Assembly: GCA_943333125.1 (NCBI GenBank)
Contig: CALQSB010000001.1
Location: 1 to 64,000 of the forward strand
From: Chitinophaga pinensis
GTDB taxonomy: Bacteria > Bacteroidota > Bacteroidia > Chitinophagales > Chitinophagaceae
Direction of reading: 5' to 3'
DNA length: 64,000 nt
Every line of letters starts with the position of its first letter. Position 1 is the stretch's first letter. Below are positions 7,960 through 17,818 of this stretch, piece after piece. The position numbers and the translations under genes are program-made. The notes under the pieces were generated by a model, which worked only from the letters and a program-made list of their open reading frames with translations, did not search any database and was not told the origin of the DNA.

Positions 7960-9642
7960 ATGAAAATATTTCTGGCACAGCAAAATTATCATATTGGTAA
8001 TTTTGAAAGCAATACCGATAAAATAATAGATGCAGTAAGAAAAGCAAAGTTGGAAAACGGCGATCTTATCGTATTCAGTGAATTATGTGTTTGCGGCTAT
8101 CCTCCCAGAGATTTTTTATATTTTGATGATTTTATCAAAAAATCTATTCAGGCTATACATAAAATAAAAAAAGAAGCAATAGGAATTGCTGTGTTAATAG
8201 GTGCTCCTCAAAGAAATACTGTGTCCAAAGGCAAAGATTTATTTAATGCTGCTTATTTTTTAAATGATGGGGAAATTCAACAGGTTGTTCAAAAAACCTG
8301 TTTACCTACTTACGATGTTTTTGATGAAAACAGGTATTTCGAACCGGCTTCTGATTGGAATGTTATTCACTTTAAAGGAAAAAAAATCGCCATTACCATA
8401 TGTGAAGACATTTGGAATCTTGGAGAAAATCCTCTGTATACAATTTGTCCTATGGATAAATTATTTATACAGCAGCCCGATTTTATGATTAATATTTCAG
8501 CTTCACCTTTTGATTATACTCATCAATCAGACAGAACAGAAGTAGTAAAATCTAATGTTGTTAAATATGGCATTCCGATGTTTTATTGTAATGCAGTGGG
8601 AAGTCAGACTGAAATAGTTTTTGATGGAAGTTCTTTAGTTTTTGACAAGAACGGAATCCTTTGTGGAAGCATGGCTTCTTTCAAAGAAGATCTGCAGGCG
8701 TTTATTTTAAATGCAGATGGGAGTATCAATTCGCCATATAAGCAAGAAACAAAAACTCAATTAGATCCTGCTGTTAACCAAACTGCATTAATTCCCGATT
8801 TGAATATTGAACTTATTTATGAAGCATTGATTTTAGGCATTAAAGATTACTTTTTCAAAATGGGATTTAAAAAAGCGATTATTGGTAGCAGTGGTGGAAT
8901 TGATAGTGCAGTTACTCTTGCGCTTGCCGTTGAAGCTTTAGGTAATGAAAATGTAACGGCAGTGCTTATGCCTTCGCAGTTTTCCAGTAATCATTCTGTT
9001 TCTGATGCTGTTGCTTTAAGTAAAAATTTAAAAAATCCATATCATACTATTTCTATTCAAAAAATAAATGATGCCTTTCTAGAGGAACTCGCTCCTTTTT
9101 TTGAAGGAACAAATTCGGGTGTTGCTGAAGAAAATATTCAAAGCAGATCCAGAGGTAATCTATTAATGGCGATAGCTAACAAATTTGGCTTTGTATTACT
9201 CAATACTTCCAATAAAAGTGAATTGTCTACAGGATATGGAACATTATATGGCGACATGGCTGGCGGGCTCAGCGTATTGGGCGATTGTTACAAATTGCAG
9301 GTTTATGCACTTGCCAGATATATAAACAGAAATGATGAAGTAATTCCCAAAAATATTTTATTAAAAGAACCGAGTGCAGAGTTAAGACCTAATCAGAAAG
9401 ACAGTGATAGTTTGCCAGACTATCAAATACTTGATTCCTTGCTTTATCAGTATATTGAATTAGCCAAAGGTCCTGAAGAAATCAAAGCAACAGGATTTAA
9501 TGCTGATTTGGTAGATCGAGTTTTAAGAATGGTAAACATGAATGAATACAAAAGAAATCAGTTTTGTCCGATAATCAGAATTTCACCTAAGGCGTTTGGT
9601 GTAGGACGAAGAATGCCTATCGTTGGAAAATATCTTTCTTAA
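7960..9642 (+). CDS. nadE: Glutamine-dependent NAD+ synthase
   Basis: Amidates nicotinate adenine dinucleotide to NAD+ using glutamine and ATP. The protein has 560 residues and two domains. The nitrilase-like glutaminase domain (residues 1 to about 250) has the Glu in VFSELCVCGYPP (Glu41), the Lys segment QKTCLPTYDVFDENRYF and the Cys in ITICEDIW. The ammonia is passed to the C-terminal synthetase domain with the P-loop SSGGIDSAVTLALA, and later LSTGYGTLYGDMAGGL and EPSAELRPNQKDSDSLPDY. The length is normal and all catalytic residues are visible. Confidence 0.97.
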   Translation: MKIFLAQQNYHIGNFESNTDKIIDAVRKAKLENGDLIVFSELCVCGYPPRDFLYFDDFIKKSIQAIHKIKKEAIGIAVLIGAPQRNTVSKGKDLFNAAYFLNDGEIQQVVQKTCLPTYDVFDENRYFEPASDWNVIHFKGKKIAITICEDIWNLGENPLYTICPMDKLFIQQPDFMINISASPFDYTHQSDRTEVVKSNVVKYGIPMFYCNAVGSQTEIVFDGSSLVFDKNGILCGSMASFKEDLQAFILNADGSINSPYKQETKTQLDPAVNQTALIPDLNIELIYEALILGIKDYFFKMGFKKAIIGSSGGIDSAVTLALAVEALGNENVTAVLMPSQFSSNHSVSDAVALSKNLKNPYHTISIQKINDAFLEELAPFFEGTNSGVAEENIQSRSRGNLLMAIANKFGFVLLNTSNKSELSTGYGTLYGDMAGGLSVLGDCYKLQVYALARYINRNDEVIPKNILLKEPSAELRPNQKDSDSLPDYQILDSLLYQYIELAKGPEEIKATGFNADLVDRVLRMVNMNEYKRNQFCPIIRISPKAFGVGRRMPIVGKYLS

Positions 9643-9669
9643 AAAATTAAGTGTCTTATCTTATACCTT

Positions 9670-10599
9670 ATGCGTGCAACAGTTTATAAGTCAACAGGCA
9701 GTTGGTACATTGTAAAAAATGACCAGGGGCAACCTTTTAATGTGCGCATTAAAGGCAAGTTTAAAATTGACAACATAACTTCTACAAACCCTATCGCAGT
9801 AGGTGATATTGTGAATATTGAAAATGAAGATGATATTGAAAGTGCTATAATTACTGAAATAGCAGAAAGAAAAAATTACATCAACAGGGTTTCTCCTCAC
9901 AACAAAAATCAGCATCATATTGTTGCTTCAAATCTTGATCAGTCTTTGTTGTTTGCCACAATAAAAGATCCCCGCACTTCACTGGGTTTCATGGACAGAT
10001 TTTTGGTAACCTCAGAAGCTTATCAGGTGCCCGCTATCATTGTATTCAATAAAATAGATTTGTTGAATAAAAAAGATGAAGAGAAACTTAATCAGGTAAA
10101 AAAAATGTACGAAGATATTGGCTATCGGATTATAACAATTAGTTTACAAACACAGAAAGGCCTTGAAGAAGTTCAAGAGATATTGACGAATAAAACTACC
10201 TTACTCAGTGGGCATTCGGGCGTTGGTAAATCTACTTTTATAAATTATTTATTTCCAGAGTTGAATTTAAAAACCAGTGATGTTAGCGATTGGAGTGGAA
10301 AGGGAATGCATACTACTACGTTTGCCGAAATGTTTGATTTGCCATTTGGCGGAAGGATAATAGATACTCCTGGAATCAGAGAGCTGGGATTGTTTGATAT
10401 GGAGAAACAGGAATTAGCGCATTTTTTTCCAGAGATGAAAGCGCTTATGCAGGAATGTCAGTTTAATGATTGCATTCACATCAATGAACCAGGATGTGCA
10501 ATAAAAAATGCTGTTGCGCATTCACGAAACAGCATTTCTATGGAAAGGTATTTGAGTTACCTGAATATTTTAGATTCTATTGACAAAAAGGAGTATTGA
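9670..10599 (+). CDS. rsgA: Ribosome biogenesis GTPase RsgA
   Basis: A circularly permuted GTPase that helps mature the 30S subunit. The 309-residue protein has an N-terminal OB fold (to about residue 70), G4 FNKIDLL before G1 GHSGVGKSTFINYL, then switch regions with GMHTTTFAEMF and DTPGIRELGLF. The C-terminal zinc knuckle is ECQFNDCIHINEPGCAIKNA, with three Cys and one His ligand. It follows nadE by 27 bases, so the two may share a message, and it ends 14 bases before the convergent gene at 10614. Confidence 0.96.
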   Translation: MRATVYKSTGSWYIVKNDQGQPFNVRIKGKFKIDNITSTNPIAVGDIVNIENEDDIESAIITEIAERKNYINRVSPHNKNQHHIVASNLDQSLLFATIKDPRTSLGFMDRFLVTSEAYQVPAIIVFNKIDLLNKKDEEKLNQVKKMYEDIGYRIITISLQTQKGLEEVQEILTNKTTLLSGHSGVGKSTFINYLFPELNLKTSDVSDWSGKGMHTTTFAEMFDLPFGGRIIDTPGIRELGLFDMEKQELAHFFPEMKALMQECQFNDCIHINEPGCAIKNAVAHSRNSISMERYLSYLNILDSIDKKEY

Positions 10600-10613
10600 T
10601 GTTTTTTTATTTT

Positions 10614-10916
10614 TTAGAAAGCATTGCGTTCTAAAAAATGGGCTACTTCCATTACAACCTGATTGTCATTCTTCATTGTTTTTATTTGTTGAGGAAAGAT
10701 ACTTACCCCTTCAAAAATATTGTAATGAAGTGTTAGAAACTGATCTTTATATTTGAAATCCCAGTCAAGAGTTTCGCTATCATCAACCTGATTAAGAAAA
10801 ATAACTTGAAGCTTTTCTGATAAGGTGTGGGCAATAGCATAAAATTTTGAAATTCCGCAGTTGTCATCAATGACGGCTTCTGTGCCTCCGGATTTAGTTT
10901 TTAGTTGGTACGACAT
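10614..10916 (-). CDS. Hypothetical 100-residue protein
   Basis: I do not recognise a firm family. The product has no signal peptide or membrane segment. The sequence MSYQLKTKSGGTEAVIDDNC is followed by LDWDFKYKDQFLTLHYNIFE and ends in an acidic-basic helix (VVMEVAHFLERNAF), which suggests a small alpha/beta cytoplasmic protein. Base and codon use look like the neighbours, and the gene fills the space between rsgA and a small lipoprotein gene, so it is likely real. Its function is unknown. Confidence 0.7.
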   Translation of the reverse strand: MSYQLKTKSGGTEAVIDDNCGISKFYAIAHTLSEKLQVIFLNQVDDSETLDWDFKYKDQFLTLHYNIFEGVSIFPQQIKTMKNDNQVVMEVAHFLERNAF

Positions 10917-10968
10917 AATTTAGGTTTTAATATAGGTTCGGTTAAATAATAAAAAACAATTTTTAATA

Positions 10969-11157
10969 CTAATAAATCTTTCTTCCTCCTTTGAATTTTG
11001 ATTTGTTAGCTGCTCTTATGGCTTTCTGATCACCGGAAGCGATACGCTCTGCTCCAATTGCGGCACCACTTGTAGGACATCCTGTTTTATGAGATCTGAA
11101 AATCGAACAACTATTCAAAAGAACTAAAATTGAAATTGCCAGTATAATATTTTTCAT
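10969..11157 (-). CDS. Very small lipoprotein
   Basis: A 62-residue product starting at the ATG at 11157 (an in-frame TTG lies just upstream at 11160). It has a lipoprotein signal with LVLLNSC, the Cys at residue 17, then SIFRSHKTGCPTSGAAIGAE and a basic end KSKFKGGRKIY. Short lipoproteins with CPTxGxxxGAE followed by a basic tail are common in Bacteroidota and have no assigned role. Its coding nature is supported by the signal peptide, its length and the pattern of neighbouring genes. Confidence 0.7.
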   Translation of the reverse strand: MKNIILAISILVLLNSCSIFRSHKTGCPTSGAAIGAERIASGDQKAIRAANKSKFKGGRKIY

Positions 11158-11207
11158 CAAATGAAGATAATAAGAGTTTTGAATTAAATCAATCAGAGAA
11201 ATTAATT

Positions 11208-11726
11208 TTACAGATTCTTAAACCATTCACTGTACTTTACATAATTGCCAGCGATTCTGTTTATTTCTCCACTTATCATTGCCTCACTGATATTTTTTAC
11301 TTTTTTTGCAGGAACACCGGCATAAATACTACCAGGCTCCACAATTGTATTTTCAAGTACTACAGCGCCTGCTGCGATAATGCTGTTGCTGCCAATCTGA
11401 ACATTATCCATTATGATTGATCCCATTCCAATCAGCACATTTTGATGTATAACGCATCCATGTACTATTGCATTGTGTCCGATGCTAACATTATTTTCAA
11501 TAATAGTGCCACATTTTTCAAAAGTACAGTGAATGATGGCTCCATCTTGAATATTAACACGGTTGCCGATTTTAATAAAATTCACATCGCCACGAATGAC
11601 TGCATTGAACCAAACGCTGCATTCATCGCCCATTTCAACGTTTCCAACAATAGTTGCATTGGGAGCAATAAAACAATTTTCACCCCATTTGGGCGCAATC
11701 CCTTCCACTGGATATATAAACGACAT
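11208..11726 (-). CDS. Gamma-carbonic anhydrase-like hexapeptide-repeat protein
   Basis: The 172 residues form a left-handed beta helix made of hexapeptide repeats (for example APNATIVGNVEMGDECSVWF, IKIGNRVNIQDGAIIH, GHNAIVHGCVIHQNVLIGMG). The family includes YrdA and gamma-class carbonic anhydrases. His residues that could bind metal are present in IIHCTF and IGHNAIVHG. Whether it hydrates CO2 is unknown; many YrdA-like proteins are inactive or act on other substrates. It is divergent from the aminotransferase at 11838. Confidence 0.9.
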   Translation of the reverse strand: MSFIYPVEGIAPKWGENCFIAPNATIVGNVEMGDECSVWFNAVIRGDVNFIKIGNRVNIQDGAIIHCTFEKCGTIIENNVSIGHNAIVHGCVIHQNVLIGMGSIIMDNVQIGSNSIIAAGAVVLENTIVEPGSIYAGVPAKKVKNISEAMISGEINRIAGNYVKYSEWFKNL

Positions 11727-11837
11727 AAATTAAATATTAAGGATAAAACAGCTTGTTTACGATTACAATCTTAGTTTGTTAACTTGCGTAAAAATACGAT
11801 ATTGATTCATTCATAACTGAAAATTCAATTCAAGAAC

Positions 11838-13025
11838 ATGAATAACAGAGAACTTTTTTTAAGGCATGTCGGACAAACATCAGGCGCGCCTTTATGCCTT
11901 AATATTGTAAAAGCAGTAGGAAGTAAAATGTGGGATAATAATGGCAAAGAATATATTGATCTCATCGCAGGAATCAGTGTTTGTAATATCGGACATCGTC
12001 ATCCCAATGTTGTTGATGCCATAAAAAAGCAAGCCGATGAATATTTGCATATTATGGTTTATGGAGAGTTTGTTGAAAATCCTCAGGTGCATTATGCAAC
12101 TCACCTCACCTCACATTTACCACAAAATTTGAATTCGGTTTTTTTTACAGCAAGTGGCAGTGAAGCCACAGAAGGTGCAATGAAACTGGCTAAAAGATTT
12201 ACTGGAAGAACTTCAATGGTTTCATTTAAAAATTCATACCATGGAAGTACACAAGGCGCATTGAGCGTAATGGGCAGCGAATACTGGCAACAGGCATTTC
12301 GTCCGTTACTTCCAGGAATTGTTCAATTGAATTATAATTCATTTGATGATCTTGATGCCATCAATGAAAACACGGCCTGTGTCATTGCAGAAACCATTCA
12401 GGCAGAAGCTGGAGTGAATATGCCTGATATGAATTGGCTTAAAGCGTTGAGAGAAAAATGTACTACAACCGGAACTTTGCTAGTGCTTGATGAAATACAA
12501 TGTGGCTTTGGCAGAAATGGAACGCTGTGGGCTTTTGAACAATTTGGTATTACACCCGACATTTTATTATTAGGAAAAGCATTAGGTGGCGGAATGCCTC
12601 TCGGTGCATTTGTTGCCGATAAAAAAATAATGGATTCGTTTACTAACAATCCCGTACTCGGTCATATCAATACATTTGGCGGTCATCCTGTTTCTTGTGC
12701 AGCTGGACTAGCGGCTTTCAAAGTTTTAATTGAAGAAGAAATAATTAATGGAGTTCATGAAAAAGAAAAACTATTTCATACTTTATTAGTACATGAAAAA
12801 ATTTTAAAAATTAGCAGTAAAGGTTTAATGATAGCTGTTCATTTTGATTCATTTGAAACCAATAAAAAAATAATCGATTTATTAATAGAAAGAGGTGTGT
12901 TTACTGATTGGTTTTTATTTGCAGCTCACGCATTAAGAATAGCACCACCGCTAAATATTTCGGATGAGGATATTGAAATTGCTTGTAAAATTATCATTGA
13001 GGTACTTGATTCCTTAGCTAATTGA
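11838..13025 (+). CDS. Class III PLP-dependent aminotransferase
   Basis: The 395-residue protein belongs to the acetylornithine/ornithine/4-aminobutyrate aminotransferase family. It has GKEYIDLIAGISVCNIGHRH at the start, the PLP phosphate site FFTASGSEATEGAMKLAKRF, the cofactor Asp in LVLDEIQCGFGRNG, and the Schiff-base lysine in LLLGKALGGGMPLGAF. No arginine-synthesis genes are nearby, so the exact amino donor is open. The protein is shorter than most family members, but all the core motifs are present. Confidence 0.9.
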   Translation: MNNRELFLRHVGQTSGAPLCLNIVKAVGSKMWDNNGKEYIDLIAGISVCNIGHRHPNVVDAIKKQADEYLHIMVYGEFVENPQVHYATHLTSHLPQNLNSVFFTASGSEATEGAMKLAKRFTGRTSMVSFKNSYHGSTQGALSVMGSEYWQQAFRPLLPGIVQLNYNSFDDLDAINENTACVIAETIQAEAGVNMPDMNWLKALREKCTTTGTLLVLDEIQCGFGRNGTLWAFEQFGITPDILLLGKALGGGMPLGAFVADKKIMDSFTNNPVLGHINTFGGHPVSCAAGLAAFKVLIEEEIINGVHEKEKLFHTLLVHEKILKISSKGLMIAVHFDSFETNKKIIDLLIERGVFTDWFLFAAHALRIAPPLNISDEDIEIACKIIIEVLDSLAN

Positions 13026-13038
13026 AGAAATTAAGATA

Positions 13039-16000
13039 TTAAAAATCCAACCCCAAAGAAACATACATTACTGGTCTGGTATTAAAGAAGCCTTTCATCG
13101 GCCAGCCCACATCATATTTCACAAAATATCCCAGCAAAGTACTTCTGGCTCCAAATCCATATCCACCAACAAAAGGACCAACACCTTTTTCTTTAACCGT
13201 AACGGTAACTTGTCCGTTACTAAAGGTTGATTCTGGTCGTTTCATGTTTTTTACAGATCCAGTCCATGCAGTTCCCAGATCAATAAACTGCGTGAGTTGT
13301 AAATCTCTTAAAAATGCGTTGCTTACGGTTTTATCGAATAAGGTTGATAAAACAGGTAATCTGAATTCACTGTTAATTACAACGGCATTATTTCCGTTCG
13401 CCGCATTTTGAATATATCCACGCATATTTAATGCCAGACTCTGAAATGCATAATTTTGATTTGCATCAGGAACATTTGCAGTATTGAAATATCTTTCGCG
13501 TGTACTTCCAGGTTTTGTATTATTTCCAAACATCAGCCAGCCATCTACACCTCCCAGATAGTAAATGAATTTTTGTTTCCCCCAACTGAAATCCCCTGCA
13601 GCTCTTCCTGCCCATATAAAATTCTTGTAGATAGGATAGTAATAGCGGGCATCAAATCCAAAATTAAAAATGGCAGGACTTTTTACGCCATTATATATCT
13701 TGCCTACCTGACGATTCCAGTCAACAAATGCTTTATATCTTAATCCGTTCATGATGTTATTCGACTTGCTCAAACTATTGTCGTAAACATATTCCAGATG
13801 AGAAACCGAATAATAAGTCTCCTGATTTTCTAAGCTCGCACTGAGTTGATCGTAATTAGAAACAGCCAGATTATCGGTTCTTATTCCTGTTGTAATCCTG
13901 ATGCTTTTTGTCACATCAAAAGGATAGCTGATGTTAAATTGATATAAATTGGTAAATAACTTTGCCGGGTAATCGCCATATACATTTCCCTGATTATCTA
14001 CAAGCCGGGCAGAAGTACCTAGTGCATTTCTGTAATAAGTTGCTCCCCAGTCAATTCTCTTTTTTACATTCTGATAAGAAACCAGCCACTCATTATCTTT
14101 AAGATTTGTACCAATTTTAAAGCCTCCAAAAATTCTTTTATCTTCCATTAAATCAGAAGTGCCCATAGTAATCAATCCGTTCAATGGAGTATTGCTGCTA
14201 AGCATAATAGGACCAGAGCCGTTTCCGTAAGGCTGATATTTGTTAAACATTACTGCAGTATTGAAACCTACAGATCCAAAATCAACAGAAAATTTTATAG
14301 GCTTATAGTGGTATAGCTTGGCCCTACTTAGCATATCATTTTCGCCCTCATTTAAAGCAATGTTTTCAGAGAGGATACCAATATTGGTACTGTCTTTTTT
14401 CTCTTCACCGAATTCAGTTTGAAACGAATCATTTTGTTTGCCTGAATTTTCTGCGCTATTGGTAACTTTTGCAGATTTGATATTTGTTCTTTTGCTTTCC
14501 CTCATTAATTTTTTTCCGTATTCAGTGGGTTGAGCAGTGATGTTTCTTTTATTGAGCGTAAATTCATCAATTTTCAATTTGTATAAACTTTTCTGATCTC
14601 CCTGTCGGGTAACCTCACTCAGCATTCTGTCATCACCGGCTGTTCTGGTTTCAGCAAGATTGCTTTCATAATTGGATAATGGAAAAGTGTAGGAAGAATC
14701 AGCAGATACCGAAATAACAGCAATAGAATCAACTGCTGTTTTTTTCTGAACGCGAAGTGTACTGTCGATTTCTTTTGTGGTTGGATTAGTCAGAATATCT
14801 CCACCAATTAATACTAAAGTATCCAGTCCTAATTTCTTTGTTGTAAAAAAACCAGCATAACGGTTAGCTATGCCATTTTCATCACTCACAAAAGTAAAAT
14901 GATTTACATTGTATTGAGCAGGGAATCGGGCATTGCCATATTTCAAATCTGTGAGTTGAGAAATTTGATTCAGTTCTGGTTTATCTCCGAAGTTGGTGAT
15001 GAGAAAAATATTGTACCTGTTATTGCAGGGAAGTACAGTGTCATTTGAAACAGCACTTATAGAGGGTCTGTTGCTAGCGAAAATAATTCCAGTTTTATTG
15101 GGAAAGGATACAAATGCAGGATCCAGATTATCATAAATGTCATTGGTGATTTGTTTTACTTTTTCTTTTTCAAGATCAAAAGTATAAATATCCGTATGGC
15201 CATTCTTTACAGCAGAAAGTAAAATTGTTCTGCTGTCGAGCAAATATTTAATATCCTGAATCTGATCAAATTTATCGGTAAGATCTATATCCCATTTTTT
15301 TTGCATGGTCAGCACATCATAAATAAAAAGGTATAATCTTCCTTTCTCATTATATACTACTGAAATACGTGTTCCCTTGGGATCCCAGGCCATCATAGGA
15401 TAGTTAGGGTTCATTTGATTTTCGTAAGTACGTACACCGTATTTTAATATTGTGGTGTTTTCATTATCATCATTTAAAATTACTCTGACAATTCCTTTTT
15501 TGAATTGAGTAACCACATAGGAATTATTTTTTTTGTTTGGATTTACATTGAACCGATAATAGTTTTCTCTTGAAGTGATATCAAACCCATCTACAAAATT
15601 TCCTTTTGGATAAGGTTTTCTATGGGTAATGTCTTTATCATATTTATCACTCTCGTATTGCATGAACTCTGCCGTTAATGCTTTGAAACTCTTTTTAGTG
15701 ATCTGCATACTGGCCTTACCAACATTTTTGTAAGTTCTGGCCAGATAAAGAAAGAAAGTAACATTTTCTTTCTTGTATTTTTCTTCTATAAAATACCAGA
15801 AAGCATGTCCGGCCAAACTGGGATTATTAAAACTGAAGTTGGAGAATTTTTTATATTTACCGCTTAATAATTCGCTTTTCAATTCATCATCAAGTGAAGT
15901 GTTCCAATGTTCGCCGAGATATGCAATATATCCATTTGTAAACCAAACAGGTAAATCAAGCAAGGTTTGATTACTGGCCACTTCGCCCAAATCGGATCCA

Positions 16001-16458
16001 AACAATAAATTTTTTGTAATTACATCAGCTATGCCTTCCCGTATTTGTCTTTTTAAATCTGCATGATTGGCATCAAAATAAATCAGCATTTTATTGTTAA
16101 CCAATTTTGTGGTGCTTCCTGCATTCATGATGTCTGATTCCAGACCAATATTTGTCTGCTGATAATCTTTAAAGTCATTAAATAAAATAATATTCACCCT
16201 TTTTTGTAAGCTGTATTCGGCAGCGGTTTCAATATCAGGCAATTCTTTTTCTGCAACTTGTAATGCATATTTGGCTAGTTCCTGACCACCTTTATAAAAA
16301 TAAACATTGAAATTTTCGGTATGATAATATTGCCACTTGAATTTTTTGAATTGCACTCTGTTCTTTCCAAAAGTAACTGCGCTTACCTGAGATGACCCGG
16401 TTTGGAACTGAAGAATAAAAATGAATGAGATAAGAAATATTCTGCTGAACTTTGACAT
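13039..16458 (-). CDS. Large exported beta-propeller and outer-membrane-barrel protein
   Basis: The 1139-residue product starts at the ATG at 16458. Its signal peptide ends near QFQTGSSQVSA. Residues of about 30-270 resemble a peptidase-MA-like domain (YHTENFNVYFYKGGQELAKY, DLPVWFTNGYIAYLGEHW) but lack HExxH. Residues of about 290-570 look like WD40-like/TolB propeller strands (MMAWDPKGTRISVVYNEKGR, IIFASNRP). After a Ser/Lys-rich linker, the last 400 residues are alternating strands ending in a BamA/surface-antigen-like barrel with VSLGLDF at the terminus. Proteins of this build are frequent in Bacteroidota and have no proven function; a surface or secretion role is plausible. Confidence 0.85.
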   Translation of the reverse strand: MSKFSRIFLISFIFILQFQTGSSQVSAVTFGKNRVQFKKFKWQYYHTENFNVYFYKGGQELAKYALQVAEKELPDIETAAEYSLQKRVNIILFNDFKDYQQTNIGLESDIMNAGSTTKLVNNKMLIYFDANHADLKRQIREGIADVITKNLLFGSDLGEVASNQTLLDLPVWFTNGYIAYLGEHWNTSLDDELKSELLSGKYKKFSNFSFNNPSLAGHAFWYFIEEKYKKENVTFFLYLARTYKNVGKASMQITKKSFKALTAEFMQYESDKYDKDITHRKPYPKGNFVDGFDITSRENYYRFNVNPNKKNNSYVVTQFKKGIVRVILNDDNENTTILKYGVRTYENQMNPNYPMMAWDPKGTRISVVYNEKGRLYLFIYDVLTMQKKWDIDLTDKFDQIQDIKYLLDSRTILLSAVKNGHTDIYTFDLEKEKVKQITNDIYDNLDPAFVSFPNKTGIIFASNRPSISAVSNDTVLPCNNRYNIFLITNFGDKPELNQISQLTDLKYGNARFPAQYNVNHFTFVSDENGIANRYAGFFTTKKLGLDTLVLIGGDILTNPTTKEIDSTLRVQKKTAVDSIAVISVSADSSYTFPLSNYESNLAETRTAGDDRMLSEVTRQGDQKSLYKLKIDEFTLNKRNITAQPTEYGKKLMRESKRTNIKSAKVTNSAENSGKQNDSFQTEFGEEKKDSTNIGILSENIALNEGENDMLSRAKLYHYKPIKFSVDFGSVGFNTAVMFNKYQPYGNGSGPIMLSSNTPLNGLITMGTSDLMEDKRIFGGFKIGTNLKDNEWLVSYQNVKKRIDWGATYYRNALGTSARLVDNQGNVYGDYPAKLFTNLYQFNISYPFDVTKSIRITTGIRTDNLAVSNYDQLSASLENQETYYSVSHLEYVYDNSLSKSNNIMNGLRYKAFVDWNRQVGKIYNGVKSPAIFNFGFDARYYYPIYKNFIWAGRAAGDFSWGKQKFIYYLGGVDGWLMFGNNTKPGSTRERYFNTANVPDANQNYAFQSLALNMRGYIQNAANGNNAVVINSEFRLPVLSTLFDKTVSNAFLRDLQLTQFIDLGTAWTGSVKNMKRPESTFSNGQVTVTVKEKGVGPFVGGYGFGARSTLLGYFVKYDVGWPMKGFFNTRPVMYVSLGLDF

Positions 16459-16461
16459 GCG

Positions 16462-16469
16462 CAAATATA
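16462..16469 (-). promoter_or_regulatory. Possible -7 box directly before the 16458 start codon
   Basis: Read on the minus strand, TATATTTG is followed by CGC and then the ATG of the large barrel protein gene. It fits TAnnTTTG exactly. With the usual start point 4-7 bases after the box, the message would begin at or inside the start codon. No TTG -33 element is placed well, so this remains tentative. Confidence 0.4.
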
Positions 16470-16529
16470 TATTAATGGGTACTAAATTAGTTGATAAACC
16501 TTAATCCTTAAAAAACAATTTAAAAGACA

Positions 16530-17171
16530 ATGTTTCAAATTAAACTATTCGAATTTAGTCCTATTCAGGAGAATACCTACTTACTTTATAATGAGTTTAA
16601 CGATTGTATAATAATTGATCCCGGTTGTTATTTTGACGAAGAAAAACAAACGATTAAAAATTTTATCAAATCAAATAATCTCAACGCTAAATATCTGATC
16701 AATACCCATTGCCACCTTGATCATGTTTTTGGCAATAAATTCGTAGCGGAGGAATTTAATCTCATCCCTCATATCCATCCTCTTGAAAAAAAATTACTGG
16801 ATTACGCTCCTACAAGCGGTTTGATGTACAACTTGCCTTTCGATAATTATTCGGGGGAACTAAAATATATTGAAGAAGGAGCATCAATTAAGCTAGGCAC
16901 AGATGAGCTTATTAGTCTGTTTACTCCAGGTCATAGTCCGGGAAGTTTAAGCTTTTATTGTAAAAAACAATCTTTTGTGATTTCCGGTGATGTGCTTTTT
17001 TATCAAAGCATTGGAAGAACCGATTTGCCCGGAGGTAATCTGGAAACTTTATTAACCAGTATAAGAAAACAATTATTTGTTTTGCCGGATGAAACGGAAG
17101 TTTACAGTGGCCACGGGCAAAAAACGAGTGTGGGTGAGGAAAAGAGATCAAATCCGTTTTTAAAGTCGTAA
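16530..17171 (+). CDS. MBL-fold metallo-hydrolase (glyoxalase II-like)
   Basis: The 213 residues form a metallo-beta-lactamase fold. The metal site THCHLDHVFG is present, with later ligands in FTPGHSPGSL, ISGDVLF and SGHGQKTSVGEEK. This matches the short glyoxalase II-like hydrolases that are widespread in Bacteroidota and may cleave thioesters such as lactoyl-thiol conjugates. The organism makes bacillithiol (bshA at 46136), so a bacillithiol thioester is a reasonable but unproven substrate. It is divergent from the barrel protein gene with only 71 bases between them. Confidence 0.92.
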   Translation: MFQIKLFEFSPIQENTYLLYNEFNDCIIIDPGCYFDEEKQTIKNFIKSNNLNAKYLINTHCHLDHVFGNKFVAEEFNLIPHIHPLEKKLLDYAPTSGLMYNLPFDNYSGELKYIEEGASIKLGTDELISLFTPGHSPGSLSFYCKKQSFVISGDVLFYQSIGRTDLPGGNLETLLTSIRKQLFVLPDETEVYSGHGQKTSVGEEKRSNPFLKS

Positions 17172-17277
17172 AAAACCAGACTTGTTTTATTGATTCTTTC
17201 AAGATCATTAGAAAAGTCTCCACATTTTCTGTTGATATACAAGCGGTGATATAAAAATCAGGCCCCTGGAAGTAAGT

Positions 17278-17682
17278 TTATGAAATAATGGATTGACATA
17301 ACTCAATTAATACCCCATTTGTTCCTTTTGGATGCAAAAAACAAACCCATTTATTATCGGCTCCTTTTTTGGGCGCATCACTTAAAAGTACAAAACCTTC
17401 TAATGAGAGCCGTTTCATTTCGGATATAATGTCCTCTACTTCAAAAGCAATATGATGAAGGCCTTCTCCCTTTTTTTCAATGAATCTGGAAATAACGCCA
17501 TCGGGAGTCATGCTTTCTAGCAACTCTATTTTTGTTTGCCCCGTTTGAAAAAATGCGGTTTTAACTTGTTCTGAATCAACTACTTCCGTTTTATAGCAAG
17601 GGCTGTTCAACAATTTTTCAAATAAAGGAATGGAGTTATTTAGTTCTTTCACAGCAATCCCGATATGTTCCACTTGCTTCAT
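17278..17682 (-). CDS. mce: Methylmalonyl-CoA epimerase
   Basis: The 134-residue vicinal-oxygen-chelate protein converts (S)- to (R)-methylmalonyl-CoA in the propionate/succinyl-CoA route. It has MKQVEHIGIAVKELNNSIPL, LLESMTPDGVISRFIEKKGE, GLHHIAFEVEDI and GVLIELCQ, with metal-binding His residues in the two H-I/H-H motifs and Glu in the last. The start was chosen at the ATG at 17682 because a longer frame to 17757 adds 25 residues not seen in the family. A separate B12-binding subunit at 32068 would belong to the same pathway. Confidence 0.94.
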   Translation of the reverse strand: MKQVEHIGIAVKELNNSIPLFEKLLNSPCYKTEVVDSEQVKTAFFQTGQTKIELLESMTPDGVISRFIEKKGEGLHHIAFEVEDIISEMKRLSLEGFVLLSDAPKKGADNKWVCFLHPKGTNGVLIELCQSIIS

Positions 17683-17818
17683 AAAATTTGATTTAAGAAT
17701 GAAAAGATGTTTACGAAATGCGTTAAATCGATTTTCAAATTTCGTTATAGCTAGCAAAATAAAACCTTTTCCACTAATTTCGCGTTATATACACGTATTA
17801 ATAAACTTATTATAATTT

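Noticed and set aside
13039-16458. BamA itself or a TolB protein
   Set aside because: It has no POTRA domains before the barrel and combines an MA-like domain, propeller and barrel in one chain, so it is neither of the two.
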